Shown one piece after another: positions 33,878 through 44,223 of a DNA stretch of 64,000 bases (the stretch's first letter is position 1; each line of letters begins with the position of its first letter). A program made the position numbers and the translations under genes. Origin of the DNA: Tetmemena sp. SeJ-2015 (Eukaryota; Ciliophora; Spirotrichea; Sporadotrichida; Oxytrichidae); the NCBI GenBank assembly GCA_027382625.1, contig JAJKFJ010020991.1:46573-110572 (forward strand), in the 5' to 3' direction. Below the pieces are notes generated by a model. That model worked only from the letters and a program-made list of their open reading frames with translations, was not told the DNA's origin and did not search any database.

Positions 33878-35184
33878 ATGGTTGACTCTGTAGCTAGCTC
33901 TGAAAGCTATCAAGATTTTGAAAAGAAGAACAACAGATTCCTCAACATGCTCACTGATAATGTAAGTAAGCCGGATGTTTCTTATCAATCGTTTCTTACA
34001 AGATAGATGCTATTGTGAAAAATGAAAAATTGAATATGGCTAATCTTGAATAGAGAATTAACTGTATCTATATAGGATAGAAATTTGCGCCGACAAGGAT
34101 TAGAGGGCATTAGGCGGTCACTCAATGACGAAAAGGACGAGAGGATATAGGAGTATTTCTATAGAGAAAGACTTGCCAAGCGTCTGGTCATAGTATTAGA
34201 GGATCAAATTGAGAAGAACAGAGAAATAAGCATAGAAATCATTCAAAGGTAAGTTGTGCAGTTGTTGAAGAAAAGATATTGAAGTTCATACTCCATAATT
34301 AATCAACCTTCTTAGTATGACGGAGAAGTTTGGACTGAAGGAAGAGTCTCAAATTCTTTTACCAGCCATTGCTGCGAGAATGAATAACATCCCCTATGCT
34401 GAAACTTGTAAGAGACTCCTTGTTTATTAAATCTGGATATAGCTGAGGAAACAAGAGTGCTTCTAATTGATCTGCTTACTGTGTGTCTCAAATCGGACAA
34501 GTATCAATTTTCATAACATCATGTGTATACCATTCTTTAATTTGTTGCGAAGTTGGGAGAAATTAGCAACATGCTCTCTAAGGCAGCTCAAGACGCCAAC
34601 CCAGATATGAAGATCAAGGTGGCTCAGTTTGGAGGGTTCCTTAGCAGAGAACTTCAAGACAAGACAGGCGCCTTCATGAAGAACACAATTCTAGCCCTCA
34701 ATAAGAATCTGCAACATCAACATGCCAAAGTCAGGAAAGCAACCCTAATAGGACTTAAGGATATCATAGTCAGCAGAGGAGCTTAATATATTGTAAATAT
34801 GTAGTTTTAAAATTATTTGAGCTGAGCCATTCCTAGCAGAAACCAGTATATTTTAACTTAATTGGAATAATTATTATAACCATTGAGCAGCTAAAGTTCA
34901 ACATTAATGATCGCTCTCAAGATGTTAGAGTCACATTTTACAATGACGTGCTCAATCACTGGCTCAGCACTATGGAGATCAACTGCTGTATTTATTTAAA
35001 GAGCATATTTTTAAATAGCTTGAAAGACTACGACCCAGTATTCGTGCAGTTCTTATTGAATGGAATAGCAGATGAAAACAAAGACATTCAAGAGAAGAGT
35101 ATTCAATTGCTGGAGGAGCATGGTAGACTAATGAAAGACGCTCTCATTTAGCTTGGAGAGGAAGATGCAAAGATGGCAGAGTGA
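33878..35184 (+). CDS. DNAAF5: DNAAF5/HEATR2-like dynein axonemal assembly factor, apparently short
   Basis: ATG 33878. Introns are 33962-34075, 34259-34315 and a short one in the ETS/EETRV segment. The protein is a chain of HEAT-type helices: RQGLEGIRRSLNDEKDERI, RLAKRLVIVLEDQIEKNREI, LLPAIAARMNNIPYAE, MKIKVAQFGGFLSRELQD and the tell-tale NLQHQHAKVRKATLIGLKDI, then QDVRVTFYNDVLNHWL and VFVQFLLNGIADENKDIQ. DNAAF5 helps preassemble axonemal dynein arms in the cytoplasm. Homologues I know are about 850 residues; this one reaches TGA 35182-35184 after under 400 coding residues, so either it is short or the rest lies elsewhere. One frame break near 34.79-34.87 kb is not resolved. Confidence 0.72.
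34511..34543 (+). other. IES in DNAAF5-like gene (pointer AATTT), 33 nt
   Basis: AATTT at 34506-34510 and 34539-34543. Removal gives LKSDKYQFVAKLGEISNML. The flanking GTATC is not used as a splice site in the right frame. Confidence 0.8.
34988..35020 (+). other. In-frame IES in DNAAF5-like gene (pointer GCT), 33 nt
   Basis: GCT at 34985-34987 and 35018-35020. No stop inside, so the open frame hides it. Removal gives STMEINCLKDYDPVFVQ. Confidence 0.62.
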
Positions 35185-35340
35185 AAGAATTATTGAAATA
35201 TGCCTAGAATTTAGAATGTTCTGGAATGGAAGAATTAAATTTGCAGTGCAAAAACTTTTTATTAACTATTATGCTTTCATTATCTTTTAATAATTATGAT
35301 AAACTATAGAGATAGGGATAAAAGGTAAAAAATTTATATG

Positions 35341-38300
35341 TCAAGAACATTAACCTTTGCTTTAAGAATCCTCCACGGCTTGACAGCTCTCTATTTGGAT
35401 AGTTGACTCTTCAATAGCTTGCTTTTAATTTGATTTCTCTAACTGCTTTCGATTAAGTGTGAGAGTTTTAAAGGACACTTCGGCAATGCCTGATATTTCA
35501 TTTGCTTTAGATTCACTTGCTATGTCATATCTCTAATCTTTGTAAATATTTTCTTGTTGTACTTCGAAATAACTTGATCTAATTAGATTAGTGTTTGATA
35601 AAGAGTGCAGTCCTAATTCGTTTTAAATTTCGGTATCGGTCTATTCAACTTAATTCATTATGGCTTTTGAAATAGTCTGCTTAATTTTGAGCTCATAGTT
35701 CTCCTCTGCCTAGTTGAATTTGATGTGAGCAATTTCGTTACTAATTCTCAAATTGTCTGCTGGTATTGTGCTCTCAAGCATTTCCATCCAACTCAATAAA
35801 TAATGAGTAAACTTAACAACTGATTTGGTATGTGCTGAAGTCAAACACTTTATCCATGCTTGTTCTGATTACAACAGGAGCACTGTGAAAGTCATTCATT
35901 AAAATTAAAATCTTATACTTAACATGATTCACTTTCTGTAGATACATTTTGCTTCTCAAGAAATCTTTATTGAAGAGACCTAATCTAAAGGAGATGAAGA
36001 TATGCTTATCCTCTCTTACTCCATCGGGCAGGCCTTTATCATCATCATAGTTGTTCTTTCTTCCCACTCCTAAAAGCATTTCGCCAGGGTTTAGTGATGC
36101 TATACCAGTAGGCCTCTCTCCAGTGAAGAAAGTCAACATTCTCTCAGTTTAAACTAGATCCAAATTAAGATGCGAAAAATTAAAGTTGAGGGTCTAATAG
36201 GAAAGAAGATAGAATAGGAGGGTTGAAAGAAAGCACCCAGGTCTCTTATTGAGTCGAAGCGCTTAGTTTACTCTACTTTCTAATGAGAAATGCTGTTATA
36301 TCGATATAGGTCACTCGTATTTACAATAAGATAAAAAAGAAAAGGCATACTATAAGTTTAATATATTCAAGTTAGACTTTTTCTAGTAGAAAATGTCTGA
36401 GTTCTCTTTTAAAAAACGAACATTCTATTTTTTTATAAATCTCAAGAGGAAAAGACTTGAACTTAATGTGGGGAGTGTCCATATGATCTCCATACTTATC
36501 TAGGTTGATGGTTTGTAAAGCGAAGCACTCAGACAAATTGCTCGTCTTGTAAAATGTAACTAGCTGATCTTGAAATTAGCTCTCGACTTTGAAGGAATTC
36601 AAAACCTCGAGTTCAAGTTCCTGATGCATCTCACCTGGTGCTACTAAATTCACAGTATAATAACTCAGTAAAATTTTGGATGCAAAGATATAAGCACCTG
36701 ATTAGCCTTTTTGAGAGCTGAAATTTATCACCGAAGCTTTTAACTCTATCTCTTCGTTGCTTTGTTTAAAATGCATGCTTAGATAATTTAAGTTCGAGAA
36801 TGAAAATATAATTATGCTCTTTGGGAAGAGAGATGTTTGATTAAACTTAAGCTGAATCTGCTCATTTTCGAGTGTGAGGTAAGAATCTTTTATGATCTCA
36901 GTAGGTTTGACATATTTTGAGCAATACTCAGGAGAATTCTTTATGCAATCTGCTTCTCTTTATTAATGAAACTTTATGAATATAGACAACTGATTTAAAA
37001 ATCAATTAGTGTACATGGCATAGAGGAAGTTAAATAAATGATTGGCCCCTGGATCTACTTTATTAGTAGCATACAAAATAGTATAGTACTATTGATTAAA
37101 GTTTCTGACAATCTCTCCTTTGTAACGAGAACAAGTTCTAGCATTTTAAATATCTTATATAAGCAATACACTTTATCTCTAGCTTTGATCAAAGTAATTC
37201 ATCAAATAGAGGATTGCACTTAAAATATCATTAAATCTAATTCACTCTTCAGTTAAAAAAGTGAGTTTTATATTATAATTTAAGATATTTGAATTTTTTG
37301 CTTATTTTGCCTATTTTTGGTTGATTTAATAGCTAATTCATTTTTAAATTAATATCTAGCTATAGTATTAAGTGATCTCAACAATTGTAGAGCTAAGAGG
37401 TGGAAGCATTAAATGTAAAAATTAATAAATACTAAAGCTTAAGATGCAAAAGGACTGTGAATTGGCTTTAATCAATCTCTCCAAAATTTTCACTACATGT
37501 AAAAGGACTAGTAGTCTCTGACTTTACGAACCTCTGCTCTGATCCGTATTTTACAGTCACGAATTGAGAATTCACTGTATATTTACCTACAAAGCTTCTT
37601 TCGAAAGGCAGATTATTAAACTCTATGTATTGGTTGACAGTTATCTATTGTTCCTCCCCTTACTGAATTTCTTCAACTCCCTATTCTACATGAAACAAAT
37701 CAATTTCAATATTAAAAAAGTAATCTCTTTCTTGTGCTCCCATTAAATGAAGATACTGCTACTACAAGAGTACGCTTGCGCCTTCAATAACTTGCTTAAA
37801 CTTTCTTTCCTCACTTTCATGTACGCTTTTCTTTGAAGTCGATGGAATAGTGTCATGATGAGTTCCGATCGAGACTACTTATTGTAAATCAGCTAAATAG
37901 CTGGTGAGCTACTTTCTGACGAAGGGTTGCTGTATTTGATTAGAGACTTTAAAATTTTAAAGCTGTTGTCTCAAAATGTGTGAGGATTGGTTAATTCTAT
38001 GGCTAGGCATCAAATCTTAAATAGTTTCATCAAGAGCCTTTAGAGATTTGACCTTTTTCATTCCAGCTGATTTGGCTGCCTATCTCTGTGGGGAGGGTAG
38101 TGGAGTTTTATAATTAGGCTCTATAACAAGTTGGGCAAGATTTAGAAAGTTCGAAGCTATATATTATTAAATTAAAGAAGAGGAAATACTAATTGAAACT
38201 ATATAAAAGCTGTTAAGTAAGCGTTAAAGGAAGTGTAGATTAGCTGCTTTAGTGAAGGGTGATTTGAGTAGTAGCCTGTCCAATAATCTATTCTCTCAGT

Positions 38301-39659
38301 GCCTTGGTATTCTGGGTGTAAAATATGGAAGAATTCATCGTAATGGCTAAAATCTTGTCTCAAAACATTAAAATAGAAATCCATTAAATATTGAAACTGG
38401 GATTTCAAGTTGTTACTTCTTTTCTTGCCTCCTTAATGCTTCAAAGTATTCTGATGGAGTTGCATAGAAGGCATTTACTTTGTATCTCAAAACAGTTTTA
38501 GAGTGTGAGTTAAGCAGCCGAATCATATAATCTATGATAGTAAAAGTACTCATGTCTTGCTGGTTCATCCTTTTCGCCTTACTAACGAATGAAAAATCAT
38601 TACCCACTAAGAAAAGAATATTATTGTGCCTTTGATTCATCAAGTATCGTCTCACTATTTTGTAGCTAAAGCCGTGCATGAATTCTAGCAACTAATCATA
38701 CTGAACTGGATTTGACAAGGACCTCCTCAGGAAATCAAACTCGAGTGTGTTGTAATGAAAGTGAAGCACGTGTGCTAGTAACCCAGACTATTCTTTATCA
38801 ATCTAAAAGTCTTAAGTATAATCAAACTTATTCTTCCATAAAAAGTCCATCGATTTATTAAGCTTAAGTTCGTGCTTCAACGTGTCTCCAATACGGTTAA
38901 GTACTATATTTTCAAATTTTACAGTCAAACTTTCCTGCTCAGTCCCAAATAGATTAGGAGTGTTCTCTGAAGAGCCAAAAGGGTCAAGTTGCCACAAAGT
39001 CTTCAACTTCTTATCAGTCACAAAACCAGGAAATGTCTTATCAAGCCAATCAATTCCAGCCTCCATTTACGCCAGTTATTACTAGTATGTGGTCAAAGTT
39101 TCATCATGCTAGACCCAACCACCGCCAACTATCTCCAGTTGCCCATTTTTAATAAGCTTTGCAAGGTCTTTTTTATCTGCGGCTGTTAATTCTTCGTAGA
39201 ACATTTTCAAGTAAAGTTATAGTGAATAAAAAAAGAGATTAAGCATTTATAAAGTAGCAAATCTCAGACCATGCGAATTTCTTCGTAGAATCGTTCCTCA
39301 GAGTTTGGAGTATGTTTAAAAGGATTTCCCTCACTTAATTGTTATAATAAGACTCCATAGTTTCGAGCCATCCAGGGTCAGTATGAGAATGGGGAACTAT
39401 GAATATATTTACCTCAGGGTAAGGAGCTTTGTACTTAAAATTATTAAAACATTAGAACAATTCCACTCATTTAAGACGAAAAAGTAAACTTAAACTGTGG
39501 ATCAATGTTATCGAATTGGAAAATTCTCGAGAACTGTGGATAATAGTCAAGTTCAGAATCTGTCAAGGAATCTATACTTTCCATAACCGCCATCACGATG
39601 TGCTGCAGATTGAAAATTACGATTGCGAACAATATGTAGACGAGAGAAGCGGCTGCCAT
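35341..39659 (-). CDS. Alpha-mannosidase, glycoside hydrolase family 38
   Basis: ATG 39659 opens a signal peptide (MAAASLVYILFAIVIFNL). With IESs removed the catalytic domain reads VNIFIVPHSHTDPGWLETM (zinc-binding HxD), KKFAWSEICYFYEEL, LEIVGGGWVQHDET, LKTLWQLDPFGSS (catalytic Asp), then ILFLVGNDFSF, NAFYATPSEYFEALRR and DYWTGYYSNHPSLKQ. The C-terminal domain holds MLTFFTGERPTGIASLNPGE and NYDDDKGLPDGVRED, typical of the lysosomal type. The enzyme removes alpha-linked mannose from glycans; signal peptide and type suggest lysosome/food vacuole or secretion. TGA is at 35343-35341. The middle (36.2-38.1 kb) has further interruptions that I did not resolve. Confidence 0.85.
38358..38427 (-). other. 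IES in alpha-mannosidase (pointer CAAGA), 70 nt
   Basis: Plus-strand TCTTG at 38353-38357 and 38423-38427. Removal gives YFEALRRQDFSHYDEFFH, matching the GH38 stretch between the TPSxY and YWTGY motifs. Confidence 0.82.
38927..38944 (-). other. Putative 18-nt in-frame IES (pointer GACTG)
   Basis: Plus-strand CAGTC at 38922-38926 and 38940-38944. Removal turns LFGTEQESLTVKFENIV into LFGTVKFENIV, closer to family length. It could also be a real coding insertion. Confidence 0.5.
39440..39494 (-). other. IES in alpha-mannosidase (pointer TTTAAGT), 55 nt
   Basis: Plus-strand ACTTAAA at 39433-39439 and 39488-39494. Removal gives NIDPQFKYKAPYPEVNIFIV just before the zinc motif. Confidence 0.87.
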
Positions 39660-40357
39660 AATCTTAAGTTACTACCTTTGTTATTACTCCCTTCTTTAAT
39701 GCAGATTTTTTATAGAGTAGTTTATTGATATATTATTACTCTAGATTTATTACATTATAAAATTGCCTTTCTATCTCAGGTTTCCAGCGACACACAGGTA
39801 CTAAATAAGATTTAAAAAGGAGAGAGGTGGTTAGAAGATTTATAATAAAGATAAATGAGATTATAATGAAAAGGTGGCGGAGGGTGCGGGTGCGTGCTCT
39901 CCTCATCCCGAATGGTCGTTTGTTGACGTTTAGTTTCTAAAGCTTTCAAACTTTTATTTCTCCCAGACCTTAAGGGCAGGGAGTGAGTTAGTTGTGTTTA
40001 GGTTTATTAAAAGGGAAACGGATACTTTAGACAAGAGAAAGCAACTTAAGGTCACATCCAAACTGGAGCCTATTTCGGAAGCACTTAGTGGAAACTTGGT
40101 GAATGTGCTTACCTCCGGAGAGGTATCTATTCATCTCATCTTCAAATGAACTGTTTGATTATCATGGCTTGTATAACTAAAGTCATTTTTACTTGAGAGC
40201 TAATTAGTAACTTACATATTAAGGCTTTCCCCAATTTTTGACTAAATGTTTAGGCTCCATATCTTAAGTGATCTTAAGTCCTCCCTCTTTATATGAGATG
40301 AAGGTTATAGTCTTTAACTTTTAGAAACTTATTAGGATCATATCATCATTGAGTTGC
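39660..40357. other. Intergenic region with GC-richer patches and a hairpin
   Basis: About 700 bases between the alpha-mannosidase start and the ORP2 stop. A GC-rich patch lies at about 39875-39920 and a hairpin at 40077-40113 (GGAAGCAC with GTGCTTACC). No protein frame convinces me; a small non-coding RNA is possible. Confidence 0.4.
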
Positions 40358-43300
40358 TCATTTCTTCTTGCTCTTCTTCTCAAACTCCTGCACCTCAGGT
40401 GGAAGTTCAAAGCTGAAAAGGTCTGGAAGTCTTCTCCAGTCTCTAAGGGGCCTATCTTTTTCGAAGTATTGCTGATTGTAGCGATAGTAAATCAAGTCAT
40501 CCTCTGGGTTCTTCCACTCTTCGAAGTAGGCGGGCTTGTGTGGAATGTTAAACTTCTCTCTGTAGCGTCTAATTGCTCTTTGCTTTTCTTCTAATCTATT
40601 CTTCTCAGAGGCGGCGAGTTGCATTTCTCCGTTCTCCAGTGCTCTTTAATCAGGTCTCCAACGTGTGTCAGTAGGTGCGATTAAGATATAAATATAAGAT
40701 ATTTTAGAATACTTTAACTTAAACCATTAAAGCTGAGGAAAATTTTTTGGTTAACCTATAGTTTGGTTAACCTATAAATATCCTTCAGAAAGTATTTTAC
40801 TGTAGTTAGATTAAGTAAATTTTAAATATGATTACTAATTTGAGATTAAGACACTGGATGAAAATATATCGAATAGAGATCTTTGAAACATCTATTAATT
40901 TCAGTTAACGGTGAAGATCACACTCCTCTTATCTTGGCCAATAATGCAATTTATTGTTGAATTTTGGCAAAGTACGTTAAAGAATTTTATCCATAAATAT
41001 TGAAGATATTTTAAAGGTTAAAAATAGAATCTTTCTTTTAAGAAAAGAAGGACTAGCAGACTGTATCTTATCGTATAATAGATTGTCTCTTCTCTAACTA
41101 GGATTCTTTTCCTGATGGAAATTTAATTGATATCCGCTTTCAGGACTTATATGAACAATTTAATTCTCTTTATTAAAAGATATATGAAATCCTTTTTAGA
41201 TTTGAGGTTTCAAGAAATTTGGAAGGTAGTTTAGTTGAATCATGAAGAAGGGCATTCCATACATGAATGCTTCCTTAGCTGGATAAGGTGACTTTTGGAA
41301 TACAGTCTCCTTATAGCCATTCTTGCAGTTGATGATACTCACACTATCATTCCATTTCCCCTCCACCTTGTACACTAGCTCCTTCCGTTTGCTGAAAACC
41401 TCTCCATCCACCTTGAATGAGTTAGACGAACTCCAGCCTCTCTTGTGATACTCGAGTTGGCAGTAATCTCCAGTAGTAACATTCCTAATCATAGATTTGC
41501 CTCCAAGATCAAGATAGAGGTTTCCAATAATAAGGTTGTGAGCACTGACTGTCGGTTATTGAATCTCATACTTTTCGTTCCAGTTAGTGAACTCTATGTA
41601 TATCTTGTACACTGGAATTATATTGAGAGACTTGCCGTTGAACTTAGTCTTCGCTCTGTTGTTACCGAACAATTTGTAGCCTTTGTTGCCCTGGCACTCG
41701 AATGCAGTGATAGGAGGATGATGCGAGACTTGCTCGGCTACGAATTTAAAACTGTCGGTTGTCAGTTCAAAGGTTTCTCCAAGCAGAGGATTGAAAGGCT
41801 TGGTTAGGTTCCTTTCAATGCAAGTCAAAAGAGTCGTTGAATAGACAGCCACAAAAAATCACACATGCCCTTATTATAAATTAATGATAAACAAAAGCAA
41901 GTCTTCTAACGGAATCCTACTAATCAAGAGCCTGATCTAGGATTCCATTATACTCCATAGAGGCAGCACACTTCTGTAAAATGTTAGTGGGGTCGTTGAA
42001 GTAGACTGGAACTGACATCTTGGTGATATCTTTGCCGATTGAGTCTTTTATAATCGTCCAAATGCTGATCTTCAACTTAAATTTCTGATATAAGCATTTA
42101 TGATGAATTACCCCAATAAACTTAGGATCTTTGAAGTATGGGAGCACTTCTCTAGTAGGGGGATCAGGGATTTCCCCAGGTGGGAGAACAATGCTCTTAC
42201 TTTCCTCTAAGCTATGGTTCAGAGCTCAATACTACTAAGTGTTAATTATAAAGCACTGTGCATAACTTGGCTTCTGCTATTATCAAGTAGCATATTTGGA
42301 TTTTGTGAGCTGTCATAGTGCTGCTGCAGGATGAGTGAGTTATCCATGCTGTTGTTCTTGAATCCACTGGGTCGAGAGTGCATCTTAAAATGCTCACTTA
42401 CTCAAAATATCACACATTAATTCATCCTAGCTGAGTTGGACACGTAATCTTTGGCGTCTAGGAACACGTCTTCTAATTCTTGCACTAGTTCTCTATCGTG
42501 TTCGAGCATGTCTGCTGCTGATGGCTTCTTCTGCTCCTCATAGGGGTAGTTATTAAAGATCTTGCTATTCTTCTAGGGCTTATTATCATGGTAGATACCA
42601 TTGCCTATCGTTATTAGGTTGGGCTCGTCAGGCTGCCCAAATAGACCCTTACCTAGGTACTAAGTATACCTAGCCACCACTGCGTTTTCCTCTTCATGGT
42701 ATTCGTTGTCCTCCTCATCGTCCACCTCAAACATCTCGTCTGCAAAGAAGAAATTGTTCATGGCGTCGTCTTCCCTCTCAAACGAGGGGAACTCATCTCT
42801 CTTGTACGTAAAGGCCTCCTTCTTGATGAACTCGATTGGATTTCTTTCTAAACCATCAGTATCAAGAAAATAAAGTAGAAGGGAGACTTTTTCTACTTAA
42901 GGTTTATTTCCTTCTCTGCTATCTCTTCTAGGATGCGATGGAGGTTTTTGTTTGTTAAGTTCATAAACTCGAACGCCCTGTGGTACTAATCTTAGTATAT
43001 CTTGGCTGCATCTAGGATGCGCTGGAGTTTCTCCCTGTGCTGTCTGTTCTCCATTTCCTACTCTAAGTACTTCAGATCCCTCACTAAAGTCAAGTCTAAA
43101 CATCTTTACATTAAATTCCATGATATACTCAAGTATGTTCTGCTTGACTCTCCTAGTGTGGACTAGAGTTTTGCATCTTGCTTTTGTAGGATGTCTGAGA
43201 TCTAGTTGAGGGTGACTGCCTTAACTGTCTTTACGTTTTTAACCACTCCCTTCTTGGCATTGTTCTCCTCCAGGGCAGAGTTGCTATCTCCGACTCGCTT

Positions 43301-43843
43301 AGAGACGTCTTCACCTGCGTACACCTTGGCTACCTTCGTAAGGTTCTGAAACCAGAGCTCTCTCTCCATCTCGTCAGCAGCCTTGAGTGTGAGCTTAGCA
43401 TCTCTTGTCTTAATCTTGAAGATGCGTTTGCTCTTCTTGTCCCTAGTGACAACTGCCTGTGACAAGTCTATGAGGAAGGTGTGGTCCTTACCTACCTTCT
43501 CCACTGTGAGGTTTCCCTCATCTAGAGTGAAGTTGTAGGGCTTTGAGAAGCGCTTGAAGATATTGCCGCGCTTGAGGAGCTGCCCCACCAGTTTGGGTGC
43601 CTTTCCGTTCGCTTGAGGTATGATCTTAGTGCTCGATTTCATGGGCGAGCCGGACATGTCTGATCTCATGTTCTGCTGCATCGTCATGCTACTCTGAATG
43701 GAATTGGCGCCTAGATATAAAGTAGTCAAGTAAATGAGATTGGTGGAAGCGACATGCACCGAGGCCGATCTTTGGTTTGCCTGGTAGGCTTAGTTGCTAC
43801 TAGGAGGGAGGTTGTTAGTGTGATGACCACCGGTTGAGTGCAT
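40358..43843 (-). CDS. Oxysterol-binding-protein-related protein with PH domain (ORP2 copy)
   Basis: ATG 43843, TGA 40360-40358. The N-terminal region holds a PH domain ([46 protein letters not shown]). Then a coiled linker ([19 protein letters not shown]), an acidic stretch ([20 protein letters not shown]) and the [36 protein letters not shown], the signature [26 protein letters not shown] and, beyond a 514-nt [22 protein letters not shown] with [16 protein letters not shown] at the C-terminus. PH plus ORD is the classic OSBP layout: PH binds phosphoinositide membranes, ORD carries the lipid. Further breaks in the 42.2-43.1 kb linker are unresolved. Paralogue of the gene at 20.4-23.0 kb. Confidence 0.9.
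40688..41201 (-). other. Large IES in ORP2 (pointer ATCT), 514 nt
   Basis: Plus-strand AGAT at 40684-40687 and 41198-41201. Removal joins NFLKPQI to [16 protein letters not shown], exactly the ORP consensus. The insert is very AT-rich and contains a tandem GGTTAACC motif. It is the largest resolved IES here. Confidence 0.88.
40746..40776. repeat. Tandem 15-bp repeat with GGTTAACC palindrome
   Basis: TTTGGTTAACCTATA occurs at 40746-40760 and again at 40762-40776, one base apart, inside the 514-nt IES. Confidence 0.85.
41857..41896 (-). other. IES in ORP2 (pointer TTTTGT), 40 nt
   Basis: Plus-strand ACAAAA at 41851-41856 and 41891-41896. There is no AG at the intron end, so splicing is excluded. 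Removal gives [16 protein letters not shown] ahead of [13 protein letters not shown]. Confidence 0.92.
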
Positions 43844-44223
43844 CTTATTGAGTTACGCTGAGCGAGCGAATAATATTTTATTTATAATTAATTACTCAAT
43901 CACTATTTCCGCTCTCTCCTGTCCATAATCGACAACTTGTTCTTATTACTCAGATAATCAACACTATATTAGTTCTCCTTAATATCTGCTAGATAAGATA
44001 AATGTGAAACAGTAGTATAAATATCAATTTAATTGAGGGCGGCATTAAACTTTAATAAATTGGTTTTGCCAGTATAAAAGCTGTGACACTCGAGCACGAC
44101 TTTTTAAATTTATCATTGTGCGAGATAAAGTTTTGATACTTGCTATTTTCCTCTTTAACTTTAGAAGCATAGATTAAAATATTTTGCAAAAATTGATAGA
44201 GATTGAAATTATTTATTGTGTCA
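43844..44223. other. Divergent intergenic region
   Basis: About 380 AT-rich bases between the starts of ORP2 (-) and the next gene (+). No specific element recognised. Confidence 0.45.
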
